Shown here piece by piece: positions 1 through 8,341 of a DNA stretch of 64,000 bases. Positions within the stretch are counted from its first letter, which is position 1; each line of letters starts with the position of its first letter. The position numbers and the translations under genes are program-made. The DNA lies in assembly GCA_963677085.2 (NCBI GenBank), contig CAXXFH010000004.1:4340001-4404000 (forward strand), given 5' to 3'. The notes under the pieces were generated by a model that did not search any database, was not told the origin of the DNA, and saw nothing but the letters and a program-made list of their open reading frames with translations. The stretch comes from G963677085 sp963677085. Lineage in GTDB: Bacteria; Planctomycetota; Planctomycetia; Pirellulales; Thermoguttaceae.

Positions 1-709
1 CGAACGTGGCACTTTCTTTTGGAGTTCTGGCCTGACCCAAGTGCGAGAATGTTTTGCCCTGATCGGTCGATACGAAGACATTCGCGCCCTTCAACTCGCC
101 CATGTCGCGTCGTAGCGCGGGAGCCGAATTGGGTTTCACCTGCCAGATCGAGGCGGGAAAGAGCCATCGCCCCTGGGAATCGACCGTAGGTCGGCACATC
201 ATGATGCCGTCGAACAAACGCCGTGGGGCTGACCACTTCGGATTGTCGGCATCAGGGTTTTCGCACGTAATAGCCCAGGTGCCCGAACGACCGTCCCACC
301 AACTTCCGCCTTGGGCCCAGAAGAGCCAGACGGTGCCGTGAGGGTCGGTCCACATGGCCGGATCGTAAGCACGAATCTGGCCCGGGCCGTCGGGGTCGAT
401 GGCCAGAATCGGTTTGCTCCACGTTTCGCCCCCGTCGTCGCTGCTCACCAAAAGTACGTAGTTCAGGTGGCACTCGGTCGGCCCGCCTGTGTACCAGTTC
501 GCCCAGAGTCGCCCGCCAGGCGATTGAGTCATGCTCGGGATTCCCTGGAAAATCCGATGCTCGTCTGAATAGGCCTCGGGCACGGGGCAGAGAACCTGCG
601 GCGGCTTGAGTGCCGACTCGTCTAAACCCGCCGGTTCGGGCTCGGCCTGTGCAGCGCCGGCCAGCGAGACGCAGATCAGCAGAAATTGCAGGGCAAGGGT
701 GTTGGTCAT
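1..709 (-). CDS. Sialidase-like (BNR/Asp-box) secreted protein, 3' part cut by window edge
   Basis: The frame is open from an ATG at 709 to the left edge, so only the first ~236 residues are present. The N-terminus MTNTLALQFLLICVSLAGAA is a Sec signal peptide ending near AQAEP. The motif SSDDGGETWS (about residue 80) is a canonical Asp-box (S-x-D-x-G-x-T-W) of sialidase/BNR beta-propellers. Further on, WLFWAQGGSWWDGRSG and VSTDQGKTFS look like further blades. Family knowledge points to a periplasmic or secreted exo-sialidase-like glycosidase. The substrate cannot be read from sequence, because many planctomycetal paralogues lack the catalytic Arg triad. It is the last gene of a minus-strand carbohydrate locus. 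Confidence is high for the fold and low for the activity. Confidence 0.85.
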   Translation of the reverse strand, partial: MTNTLALQFLLICVSLAGAAQAEPEPAGLDESALKPPQVLCPVPEAYSDEHRIFQGIPSMTQSPGGRLWANWYTGGPTECHLNYVLLVSSDDGGETWSKPILAIDPDGPGQIRAYDPAMWTDPHGTVWLFWAQGGSWWDGRSGTWAITCENPDADNPKWSAPRRLFDGIMMCRPTVDSQGRWLFPASIWQVKPNSAPALRRDMGELKGANVFVSTDQGKTFSHLGQARTPKESATF

Positions 710-759
710 CGTCTGGACTCCAGTCGGGTGTTAGCCTGGATTTCTTGCAACGGAATAAA

Positions 760-886
760 CCACGGAGGGCACTGAGAGGGAAGGTTTGCGCGAACCGACA
801 ATCATTTGCGTAATAGCAGACTGTTAAAAAACGGTTTTCATAAATTATTCCGTGTAAACAACTCCGTGTCCTCAGTGCCTCCGTGG
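760..886. repeat. Dispersed repeat family G, copy 1 (CCACGGAGGGCAC ends)
   Basis: CCACGGAGGGCACTGAG at 760-776 is inverted as CTCAGTGCCTCCGTGG at 871-886, about 95 bp apart. The preceding TTAGCCTGGATTT (731-743) also precedes the second copy at about 29000. No gene lies between 710 and 926. Confidence 0.7.
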
Positions 887-926
887 TGAGGAATCGGCGT
901 GAGGAAATCCTCCGTCGGCGTAGCGC

Positions 927-1331
927 CTACTCTTGAACCACGTAATCGATCACAAACGCCTTCTCCAAATGTGGGCGGAGGATTTTTCCGAATTCCTTAT
1001 GCGCCGGGTGAGGCAGGTAGACCGCACGACCTTCGGCGTCGTTGAAAGTCAAGAAGAAACAATGGGTGAAGCCTTGCGCCAAATTTTCAGGGCTGTTGTT
1101 TGTGCCCCATTCAAAAGCCACGATGGTAGGAATCTTCGACGGCAGCGCGGCAAACGCTTCCTCAACCTTCTTGATGTCTTCCGGCGAGGTGCCGTCCTTG
1201 AATTTGAAAACCACCACATGGCGCAGCTTCCCGAGCATGGGGTTCTTCTTGCACCCTTCAGCGGCGTGGCTCGTCAAACTCAGGGCGAAAACAAACATTG
1301 CGGCTAGGATTAAGATGGTTGCACGTCGCAT
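927..1331 (-). CDS. Dabb (stress-responsive alpha/beta barrel) domain protein with signal peptide
   Basis: The protein has 134 aa. It starts MRRATILILAAMFVFALSLT, a signal peptide, and continues into a Dabb domain (PF07876 type): LRHVVVFKFKDGTSPEDIKKVE, then WGTNNSPENLAQGFTH and the C-terminal VYLPHPAHKEF. The His-rich VYLPHPAHKEF end with a following VIDYVV strand is typical. The frame stays open upstream to 1481, but that extension translates a dispersed repeat (1441-1464). AAGGAG lies 6-7 bases before the ATG at 1331, which fixes the start. Dabb proteins form dimeric ferredoxin-like barrels; most have no known reaction. In planctomycetes secreted versions are common beside glycosidase genes, as here. 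Confidence 0.85.
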   Translation of the reverse strand: MRRATILILAAMFVFALSLTSHAAEGCKKNPMLGKLRHVVVFKFKDGTSPEDIKKVEEAFAALPSKIPTIVAFEWGTNNSPENLAQGFTHCFFLTFNDAEGRAVYLPHPAHKEFGKILRPHLEKAFVIDYVVQE

Positions 1332-1440
1332 GGCATACTCCTTGTGTCGATTCGGGGGAAAAACAGCAGAAAAAGGAAACCATTTTGCGACGAGTATACC
1401 GCGACGGCATTGCAAACGCAAAAACCATACTGCTTTTCTG

Positions 1441-1464
1441 GTTCCCAGGCTCCGGCTTGGGAAC
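1441..1464. repeat. Short palindromic repeat family I, copy 1
   Basis: GTTCCCA at the left pairs with TGGGAAC at the right, followed by GAG. A near-identical copy is at 6765-6788. Both sit just upstream of minus-strand signal-peptide genes and create spurious N-terminal extensions. Confidence 0.7.
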
Positions 1465-1481
1465 GAGTAGGAAGTTGACAA

Positions 1482-3095
1482 TTAGGGTCTGTCCTCGGAC
1501 TCCGTCATTTGATCGCGTGATGCGGTCGCAGGGGATAGGGAATAAGCGCCCCTTGCCGTTCGGCCCTTGATACTTAAAGCCATGGGTGGCGAGATGCCGT
1601 CGGGATCGACGATTTGACCAAAAAGCTTTCCGGTTTCTGGAGCGTTGTCGAACTGGTCTCGATGCGTTCGTGCCTTTTCCCTGGCCACGACTCCTGGCGG
1701 CGTGTCCGGATCGGGAAAGACTGTACGCAAGTCGAGGGTCGAGAATCCCGACCAGGTTTCTTTGCCCGCAGCATCCTCAACAAAGTACCGGATTTTCCAG
1801 GCGTCGTAGGTCGGTGTCAGGCCGATATTCAGCCAATCGGTCTCGATTTCCATTTGGCCCTTCGCACGCTTGATCCGGGCTTCAGTGAACAGGTAACGGA
1901 ACCCGAGGATCGCGTACATGCGCTGAAACGCGTCCAAGGCCTTCGGATCGGTTAAGATCGAGTAGTCGGTGGGATTCGTGGTGGACCGGCCCACGCTGAC
2001 ATTGCCGTTGCGAATCATCACGGGATGCAGGTGACCGACCTGATCGAGCAGTCCCCAATACGGATGGAAGCCCTCTTTAGTGGGCCCCCATCGCCCCGGT
2101 TCGCCGACAAGCGGCGCGGATTTCCAGCGGTCGCGGATCAGTTCATACAACTTCACGCCGTCCTTTTCATGGAGGTTCGCGGCATGATAGATTTTCTGGT
2201 AATAGCTGCTCGATTCGTCACACCCCCAATTGTCCCGGAATATTCCCATGAGCCCCGCGAGGTTCCGTAGGGTCAGCAAATGGAAATGATACTCCTTGAG
2301 CGAATCGTACGTCGGCGAATAAACCATCCCGTTGGTGGGAACAACAATTCGAACGTCAGGAAAATGCCGGACAAACGCGTCGGCGAAGCGGATCAGGCAC
2401 GCGGAGTTTGCGGGGATCAGCCGCTTCGGATAGGCGCCTTCCCCCCAGAACCCGAAATGGCGCATCTCGATGCAGCGGACCAGCTTCTTGCGTTGGACCG
2501 TTCTTCCGCCGACCGTGATAGGCTTCTCCAGGTAGTCCGCGAAGGCTTTCAGCAACGCGTCATACCGTTCGAAGAAGTACGGGTTCTCGAAGTTCGGTTC
2601 CCAATGGTCGGACTTATTGAGCCACAACGTGTTCACGGTGTCCTTCTGGCCGCTTTTCTGCAGCGCCTCGTGCACATACGCCGGGTAGCAGCAGAACGCG
2701 CCGTCGATCTTCTGCCGCGTGGTCGCATTGCTCGTCACAAAACAAGCGATGTTGAACTTCTGCCCGTATTGAAGTCCGAGCGCGAAATGCTTGTCCATTT
2801 TCTCGAAATGGTACTCGCCTTCCTGTGTTTCATAAGCGTCCCATCCCACCCGAAGCATCGCGTTGGCCGAATAGTCGCTGACGCGGACCGAGTAGCTGAC
2901 CAGTTGGGTTACCCCGTCGCTTGGCCCGCCGTGCCAGATTTCCGTGCCCACCCCTGCGTTCTGGATCGCCCCCTGCTCGATGGTGATGACTTCCGGCGTA
3001 ACGACAATCACCGTGTTCCCCGGATCTTCGCTGAACTGCGTGCAGAAGATTGAAAACCACAGAAACACCGGAACTGCTAAGGCGGTTGTTTGCAT
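1482..3095 (-). CDS. DUF4832-type glycosidase-like secreted protein
   Basis: The protein has 537 aa and starts MQTTALAVPVFLWFSIFC, a signal peptide. The segment VGWDAYETQEGEYHFEKMDK (about 105-125) resembles the entry strand of GH-A/GH42-like TIM barrels. The middle holds aromatic barrel-like strands (CIEMRHFGFWGEGAYPK, HPVMIRNGNVSVGR). The C-terminal part (EIETDWLNIGLTPTYDAWKIRYFVEDAAGKE) matches the DUF4832 pattern of an extra beta-sandwich seen behind GH-A barrels. This suggests a secreted polysaccharide-active enzyme; the substrate is unknown. AAAGG lies about 10 bases upstream of the ATG. It belongs to the minus-strand locus with sialidase-like genes, and an IS3 element now lies directly upstream. 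Confidence 0.7.
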   Translation of the reverse strand: MQTTALAVPVFLWFSIFCTQFSEDPGNTVIVVTPEVITIEQGAIQNAGVGTEIWHGGPSDGVTQLVSYSVRVSDYSANAMLRVGWDAYETQEGEYHFEKMDKHFALGLQYGQKFNIACFVTSNATTRQKIDGAFCCYPAYVHEALQKSGQKDTVNTLWLNKSDHWEPNFENPYFFERYDALLKAFADYLEKPITVGGRTVQRKKLVRCIEMRHFGFWGEGAYPKRLIPANSACLIRFADAFVRHFPDVRIVVPTNGMVYSPTYDSLKEYHFHLLTLRNLAGLMGIFRDNWGCDESSSYYQKIYHAANLHEKDGVKLYELIRDRWKSAPLVGEPGRWGPTKEGFHPYWGLLDQVGHLHPVMIRNGNVSVGRSTTNPTDYSILTDPKALDAFQRMYAILGFRYLFTEARIKRAKGQMEIETDWLNIGLTPTYDAWKIRYFVEDAAGKETWSGFSTLDLRTVFPDPDTPPGVVAREKARTHRDQFDNAPETGKLFGQIVDPDGISPPMALSIKGRTARGAYSLSPATASRDQMTESEDRP

Positions 3096-3140
3096 GTGAT
3101 AGAAACCTTTCGAGAGGCGTCACAGGGTCAATTGAGTGAA

Positions 3141-3186
3141 CATGCGCAGATGTAGTATGGGATCATGCGCAGATGTAGTATGGGAT
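3141..3186. repeat. Perfect 23-bp tandem duplication
   Basis: The unit CATGCGCAGATGTAGTATGG plus GAT occurs twice, head to tail, at 3141-3163 and 3164-3186, just upstream of the DUF4832 gene. It has no coding role. Nothing else is seen between 3096 and 3250. Confidence 0.9.
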
Positions 3187-3250
3187 CACGCGCGGAGAGC
3201 GGGCGAACATTCGCTTGATACTCTCTTTTTTGCTCGCTCTCGCAAGCCTA

Positions 3251-3350
3251 TTGACGCTTGCATAGCTAATGAGCGGAAGGCGACCAACGGGAGCCTGGGT
3301 TTCCAGGCGTTCGGCTTTCCGAAGCGGATCATTTTTAATGCAAGCATCAA
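3251..3350 (+). repeat. MITE-like family A, copy A1 (100 bp)
   Basis: The ends are TTGACGCTTGCAT and ATGCAAGCATCAA, inverted with one mismatch. The element is flanked by TA on both sides. Internal hairpins are GCCTGG-gttt-CCAGGC and TTCGG-cttt-CCGAA. The interior contains GGCGACCAACGGGAGCC, the core shared with family B. Other copies are at 46044-46142 and 48561-48660, with partial ones near 31392 and 37125. Confidence 0.8.
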
Positions 3351-3430
3351 TACACTAAAGATCTCTGGAGTGGTCTGGGTTGTCAAGGCGCTGGATTGGG
3401 TTGTTTAAGGTGGAATCTGGGTTTCTGAAA

Positions 3431-3478
3431 GGGGGGCGTTTGTGGAGCGGAGCGAACGGAGCGGAACAAACGCCCCCC
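3431..3478 (-). terminator. Strong hairpin at the 3' end of the IS3 element
   Basis: GGGGGGCGTTTGT (3431-3443) pairs with ACAAACGCCCCCC (3466-3478), a 13-bp stem. It lies 24 bases past the transposase stop, so it probably ends that transcript or blocks read-through. There is no T-run. Confidence 0.55.
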
Positions 3479-3501
3479 CTTCGCGCATCTCACGGCTCCC
3501 C

Positions 3502-4611
3502 CTACACGCCCGATTGATACACGTCCCACGGCGTCCGTCGGCCGAGGCCCTGGTGACGACGTTCGTGGTTGTAGAACGCAAAGTAACGCCGCAACGCGTG
3601 GCGACAATCCCCAACGCTCGCATACTCCTTCAGGTAGATTTCCTCGTACTTCACGCTTCGCCAAAGCCGTTCGACCATGATGTTGTCGAAGCATCGGCCG
3701 CGGCCGTCCATGCTGATCCGAATACCCGATTCCTGCAGGCGGCCCGTGAACTGATGACTGGTGTACTGACAGCCCTGGTCCGTGTTGAAGATCTCCGGCT
3801 GGCACTGCTGCAAGGCACGGTCAAGAGCCGTGACACAGAACTCCGTGTCGAGCGTGATCGAGAGGTCCCAACTCAGCACGAACCGGCTGTGCCAGTCCAT
3901 CACCGCCGTCAGGTAAACGAATCCTCCTGGCAGCCGAATGTACGTGATGTCGCTGCACCATACCTGATTCGGCCGGACGATCTCCAGGCCGCGCAGCAGG
4001 TACGGATACTTCTCATGTTCCTTGTTTTCCAGGCTCAAACGCTTCTTCGGGTAAATTGCTTGAAGGCCCAATTGCCGCATCAGCCGCCAGACGCGGTCGC
4101 GAGACGCCGTCTCGCCTTGTTCCTGAAGGCAGTCCCGCATCCGCCGCGAGCCGCGAAACGGACGACGCGTGTACTCTTCATCGATCATCCGCATCTGCCG
4201 AAGATCACGTTCGCTCGGCGGCTGCGCCGTGTAGTAGTAACTCGATCGCGAAAGCCCCAGGAGTTGGCACTGCCTGGTAACCGAAAGCTCCTGGCTGCCC
4301 GGCTCGACCATATCGCGCTTTCGGTCACAGCTCGCCAGCTTTTTTTTCAACCAGTCCAACTCGAACTGAAGTTGGCCGATTTGCTGGTAGAGCTTTGCCT
4401 CGTGCTCCTCGTCCTCTTTTTCCCGCCGCTTTCGACCGCCGGAAAGACTCTCGGTCATGCCTTCGATCGCCTGCTTCTTCCAGGCAGCCACCTGATTCGC
4501 ATGCACCTCGAACCGGCCCGCCAACTCGGCAAGCGTCCCCTCGCCGCGGATCGCCGCCAAAGCAACCTTCGCCTTGAACGCTGGCGTAAACTTCCGTCGC
4601 TGCTTCGCCAT
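3502..4611 (-). CDS. IS3-family transposase (OrfA and OrfB in one frame)
   Basis: The protein has 369 aa. Residues 1-100 are the OrfA-like part: a helix-turn-helix (FTPAFKAKVALAAIRGEGTL, ELAGRFEVHANQVAAWK) and a coiled segment. The rest is OrfB: an HTH_21-like region, then an RVE/DDE domain with WCSDITYI (first D), FNTDQGCQYTS (second D) and DNIMVERLWRSVKYEEIY (E). Most IS3 elements make OrfAB by -1 frameshifting on an A-run. Here a run of eight A (complement of 4340-4347) lies at the junction, yet the two parts are already in frame, so the fusion protein is made directly. AGGAGG lies 8 bases upstream of the ATG. The gene looks intact. Confidence 0.93.
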   Translation of the reverse strand: MAKQRRKFTPAFKAKVALAAIRGEGTLAELAGRFEVHANQVAAWKKQAIEGMTESLSGGRKRREKEDEEHEAKLYQQIGQLQFELDWLKKKLASCDRKRDMVEPGSQELSVTRQCQLLGLSRSSYYYTAQPPSERDLRQMRMIDEEYTRRPFRGSRRMRDCLQEQGETASRDRVWRLMRQLGLQAIYPKKRLSLENKEHEKYPYLLRGLEIVRPNQVWCSDITYIRLPGGFVYLTAVMDWHSRFVLSWDLSITLDTEFCVTALDRALQQCQPEIFNTDQGCQYTSHQFTGRLQESGIRISMDGRGRCFDNIMVERLWRSVKYEEIYLKEYASVGDCRHALRRYFAFYNHERRHQGLGRRTPWDVYQSGV

Positions 4612-4659
4612 GAATTCGCCTCCTACTGCCCTTGTCGGACCGGATACGAATCCACCTTA

Positions 4660-4969
4660 TTGACGCGCTCAGTTTTTCCAGACCATTATACTCTTCAGCT
4701 TGACCACATGCAAAATTCCTTGTAGGTGCTGGGTACGGCAGGTGAATATTGTAGACGCCAATAGGTTGCATTACTGTGTCCCCAAAGTGCAAGCCGGCGC
4801 TTACTTTGGCCATTCGCGACGTGAAGCGTCGGGGCACCCGTTCCCATGCAAAGTACCTTTTTACCGTACTTGCATTGCCTTTGCTCAGTTAGCACGTGAA
4901 GAATTCGGCCATCGACTTTCCATTCCTTCCAGTGTTTATATGTTAGTGTACAAAAAGTTGTTATTCCGC
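4660..4969. other. Gap without a recognisable gene
   Basis: No credible coding frame, RNA gene or clear terminator is seen between the IS3 end and the next stop codon. The short frames here have no family resemblance. Confidence 0.5.
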
Positions 4970-6712
4970 TTAAAGCGACGCTCGGCCGATGGTGTCCGTG
5001 GGACCGGTGAAGCCGGGGCCGCCGCCGGCGACGTAACCGTCGCTTCGTCCCGACTCGTCGCGGCTCACCCAAAACGCGTAAAGCGAGCTGTTGTTCAATT
5101 GGAACCGAAATCGCACGGGCTTGCCCTTCAACGCCGACAGGTCATCGCCGCCGTCCCACACGATTTGCTCAAGTGTGCCGTCCGTGCGTAGCGGTTTGCA
5201 GTTTGCCAAGGTAAACGGCTCAATCGGTTTGCCATCGGCGTCGATCACTTCGGCGCGAAGTTCCCCTTCGTCGGCATCGACGTTGACGAAGAGGTGTTTA
5301 CCGGTGAAGCGAACGGGCCGCGTGGTGAGCGTTCCGGGCGTTTTGCCGGCGTCGAGCGACACGAAACCGTCACGTCGCAAAAACGCTATGCCCGTGGCCC
5401 CGCGGTCGTACATGCCGTTTTGCAGCCAGTTCTTCCCGGTCTTTGAGGTGTCACCCTGGAAGCCTATGTAGTAGAACCAGATCCGGTCGCCGCGAACAAC
5501 GCAGATGTTGCCCAACGACTGCACGTAGCCGCGGTCCCACACGTCGCGCCGCTCGGCACGAATCGTCGGCGAACGGTCGGGCCGATGCCAGTGGAATCCG
5601 TCGCGGCTGTAGGCGATGTTCAATTCGGTGATCTTCGGAAGTCCCACCTTCTCACACTCGCCGTTCGGTGGCCCGAGGTGGATTTCGTAGAACCCGAGCA
5701 TGATGCTCTCGTAGGCCACGGCATCAAGGTTGTAGAGTTGGGCCGTACGACCGATTTCTGGATCGGGCGGGTCGAGGCGGTCGGCCGCAGCCCAAACCAC
5801 GGGCTCGCCACGCTTCCACTTGGCCCCGGCCAGGAAATCGTCGCACTCCCAATAGTGGCGCGAACGGCCGCGAAAACCGGAGCGGAGGCTATACACCCAT
5901 TTCTTCCGGAACGGGTTGTAGAACATCGTGCTGCGGTCGCCCGTGTCGCCGGTTTCCACGCGGTTGACCCAATGGATGCCGTCGGCCGAAACCATGCTTA
6001 CGCCCGGCTTGTTCCCCCCGGGCGGACGCATGAACATCTTGTAACGCTGCTTGGCGTCGCTGGTCTGGTAGTCGGGCACTACCGTCCATGAGTCGCACAC
6101 CAAATCCTTCGGCAGCACGCGATTGGTGCCCGGCTGAATGTCGAGATTGGGCCGATCCCAGTGGAGACCGTCGCGGCTCGTTGCGTAACAGATCGTATTG
6201 ATCCAGCCCGCTTCGTACCACAACTTGAACAGTTTCTCGTCGGCATCCCACCAAAGGCCGCCACTTTTCGGGCAAGCGATCGCGTTGTTCGGGTGGTTGA
6301 TCTCCAACTCCGTCTCGGGCTTCAGCACCGGGTTGCCTTCGTACTTTGTCGGCTTGTGGAAACGTCGCAAAAGGTCGGTTTGTTCCACGAGGAAGTCGTC
6401 GACCAGAAGTTGGCGACCGACATCAATAGGGATTACCTTCGGCGGACAATCCAGATAGGGAACCGGCATCGGCTCGGTATCAGCCGGTTCGATGTACCGC
6501 GGCGGCCACTCGCGGGGAAGCTGAATCCCGTTGTAGAGTACTTCGCCTTGGTTCTCCGACCAGGGCGTTCGTGGGCCGGAACGGGGTGCGGCTTGAGCCG
6601 GTCCGGCAAACCACGGGAAGATCGCCAGCAGGAACATCGCAGAGACGAACACGCCTCGCAGCGTGATGTGGCGAAAATCGTTCGGCAAATCGGCGGTGTT
6701 CAACGTCTTCAT
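4970..6712 (-). CDS. Secreted glycosyl-hydrolase-like five-bladed propeller protein
   Basis: The protein has 580 aa. MKTLNTADLPNDFRHITLRG is followed by a hydrophobic stretch (VFVSAMFLLAIFPWFAG) ending at AQAAP, a signal peptide. Repeated blade-like signatures follow: KLFKLWYEAGW, ICYATSRDGLHWDRPN, YNPFRKKWVYSLRSG and IAYSRDGFHWHRPD. These resemble GH43/GH32-type propeller proteins in which S-R-D-G-x-x-W recurs. The C-terminal ~120 residues look like a beta-sandwich (VFVNVDADEGELRAEVIDAD in outline). The frame continues upstream to 6817, but that part translates repeat I; ATG 6712 has GAGGA about 10 bases upstream. It is likely extracellular and polysaccharide-related, with unknown substrate. 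Confidence 0.75.
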   Translation of the reverse strand: MKTLNTADLPNDFRHITLRGVFVSAMFLLAIFPWFAGPAQAAPRSGPRTPWSENQGEVLYNGIQLPREWPPRYIEPADTEPMPVPYLDCPPKVIPIDVGRQLLVDDFLVEQTDLLRRFHKPTKYEGNPVLKPETELEINHPNNAIACPKSGGLWWDADEKLFKLWYEAGWINTICYATSRDGLHWDRPNLDIQPGTNRVLPKDLVCDSWTVVPDYQTSDAKQRYKMFMRPPGGNKPGVSMVSADGIHWVNRVETGDTGDRSTMFYNPFRKKWVYSLRSGFRGRSRHYWECDDFLAGAKWKRGEPVVWAAADRLDPPDPEIGRTAQLYNLDAVAYESIMLGFYEIHLGPPNGECEKVGLPKITELNIAYSRDGFHWHRPDRSPTIRAERRDVWDRGYVQSLGNICVVRGDRIWFYYIGFQGDTSKTGKNWLQNGMYDRGATGIAFLRRDGFVSLDAGKTPGTLTTRPVRFTGKHLFVNVDADEGELRAEVIDADGKPIEPFTLANCKPLRTDGTLEQIVWDGGDDLSALKGKPVRFRFQLNNSSLYAFWVSRDESGRSDGYVAGGGPGFTGPTDTIGRASL

Positions 6713-6764
6713 GCGATCGGTGTCCTCGGTGTGATTCGGATTCTTTCTCAAAACGGTTTCCCTG

Positions 6765-6788
6765 GTTCCCAATCTCCAGCTTGGGAAC
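6765..6788. repeat. Short palindromic repeat family I, copy 2
   Basis: GTTCCCA/TGGGAAC ends around an AG-rich loop, matching 1441-1464 at most positions and followed by the same GAG. Confidence 0.7.
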
Positions 6789-6803
6789 GAGTGAATGCAA
6801 GTA

Positions 6804-8114
6804 TCACTTAACGCCATCGAACCATTCGTCGCCGATAATGCGTCCTAACAGAAAGAACTTGTGGTCCGGAAACCAAAGAACGGTCTTCCCGTCGACGATC
6901 GTTAAGCTGGTGTAGAAGGAGTTCCCGCCGCGACGTTCGGCAAAAAGTTTCATGGGTGCGAATTCAATCGGTTGTTCGGCGTTAGGATTGAATTTTCCGG
7001 CGATCAGATACAAAGGGCCGCGCGCTTGGTATTCCCTTTTTCCTTCGAAGTCAAACGTATTATGTACCAACGCGAAATAGTATCCGCTCGCCGACGCCGG
7101 TCCTTTCCAATCGTAGATCGGGCAGGGAGACCGGGGATGCAGATAGGGAGTTCCGCCATCGCGATCCATTAGTTTCTTCGGAGTGCTCCACGTTACCCCG
7201 TCATCGCGGCTTTGCGACCAGAACGGATGGCCCGCGCAAGTACGCATCAACGCGAATAACCGGTCGTCCGGAAGTTTCACAATACTCGCTTCTTCACAGG
7301 CAGAACCGAATTTCTCGTGTTTGACGGTTAACGCATCCTTGTTGGACGCGAACCAGCTCAAGCGGATGTCCTGTACTTCAGGGTCGGCGTCGATGTTGTC
7401 GAATTGCAGGAACTCGACCGTGCAGCCACCTCGCTCGTCGTAGGGCGCTTTTCCATGGCGGGAAACGCCGACCAGAAATCTTCCGTCTTTCCCCAATCGC
7501 AAGGGACGCTGCCAATTGCACCAGCTTGGCGGAATGGTCGGATCGCTGGGATCTCGATCCATCCGTTTCATGGGAACCATTTTCGGCGAAGACCACGTTT
7601 CGCCGTTGTCGTCGGAATAGATGCCGAACATGTTGCCGCAGTGCGGACCACGGCTGGTGACCTGCTGATTCCAGAGAACGTAAATGCGCCCGGACTTGCT
7701 CACCATCGGTTGTTGCCAACTCGCACGCAATTGTGGGTTCGTGTAGTTCTTGGAGCCTGCGAGCACGATCGGTTCGCTCCACGTCAATCCTTTGTCGGCG
7801 CTTTTCGAAAACGCGATGTGTTGATCGATATCGCCTTCGCGTGTCGCTTGCGTCCAGACGGCGAATAGAGTTCCATCTGGCTTGTCGAAGACCTGGAAAT
7901 GATCGTTGTACGTATCGCCCGTGATGAATTTGTTCTTCTTGGGCGTAAACACGACGTAGTCCGGCTTGTTTATCAGGATGTCTTGTGCATACGCGTCGTA
8001 CGGTGTTCCGATAAACGATTCGGCGATTTTCTTTGCGTGTTCCGATTGCGAATAAGCGACGGAAGTGCCAAGCGTCGCTACCACGACACAAGCCAATATG
8101 GCTCTGCGAAGCAT
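6804..8114 (-). CDS. Exo-sialidase-like BNR/Asp-box protein
   Basis: The protein has 436 aa, with signal peptide MLRRAILACVVVATLGTSVA ending near YSQSEH. Three Asp-boxes are visible: SADKGLTWS, SDDNGETWS and SRDDGVTWS, spaced as in a six-bladed sialidase propeller. YLHPRSPCPIYDW and the C-terminal FFLLGRIIG fit the same fold. Residues upstream of ATG 8114 in the same frame (to 8270) lack any signal-peptide logic and were excluded. It sits next to the other propeller protein and the DUF1559/lipoprotein pair, which suggests a locus for scavenging sulfated or sialic-acid-like glycans. The activity is inferred from the fold only. Confidence 0.85.
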   Translation of the reverse strand: MLRRAILACVVVATLGTSVAYSQSEHAKKIAESFIGTPYDAYAQDILINKPDYVVFTPKKNKFITGDTYNDHFQVFDKPDGTLFAVWTQATREGDIDQHIAFSKSADKGLTWSEPIVLAGSKNYTNPQLRASWQQPMVSKSGRIYVLWNQQVTSRGPHCGNMFGIYSDDNGETWSSPKMVPMKRMDRDPSDPTIPPSWCNWQRPLRLGKDGRFLVGVSRHGKAPYDERGGCTVEFLQFDNIDADPEVQDIRLSWFASNKDALTVKHEKFGSACEEASIVKLPDDRLFALMRTCAGHPFWSQSRDDGVTWSTPKKLMDRDGGTPYLHPRSPCPIYDWKGPASASGYYFALVHNTFDFEGKREYQARGPLYLIAGKFNPNAEQPIEFAPMKLFAERRGGNSFYTSLTIVDGKTVLWFPDHKFFLLGRIIGDEWFDGVK

Positions 8115-8341
8115 TGGCTGTCGATTGTATCGTGCAAGTGTCAGCGTGTTCCGCATCGGGCCAAGAGACCACAAAAGAATCCTCGGCATGGACGCGGCTG
8201 AGGAGAAAAATCCCCGTAGCATGGCATAGATGTGACCTTGAGACATGGCAGCGGTTCGCGATGTTTCCATAGAATCAGTATCCCAGGTGTGCGGTGTGGT
8301 GTGGATTGGTTGGAAGGGAAAGGTTCTGCAGGGGATCTCTA

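Larger units (their letters stand above)
3404..4659 (-). mobile_element. IS3-family insertion sequence
   Basis: The element surrounds one DDE transposase gene. Imperfect terminal repeats are visible: TAAGGTGGAATC at the left (from 3406), and TAAGGTGGATTC on the other strand at the right (4648-4659). TTG at 3401-3403 and 4660-4662 may be a 3-bp target duplication. The boundaries were inferred by eye and may be off by a few bases. It separates the DUF4832 gene from the next carbohydrate gene. Confidence 0.75.

Noticed and set aside
4695..5072. Minus-strand frame overlapping the propeller gene 3' end
   Set aside because: No resemblance to any family; basic, Arg-rich composition of an off-frame shadow.
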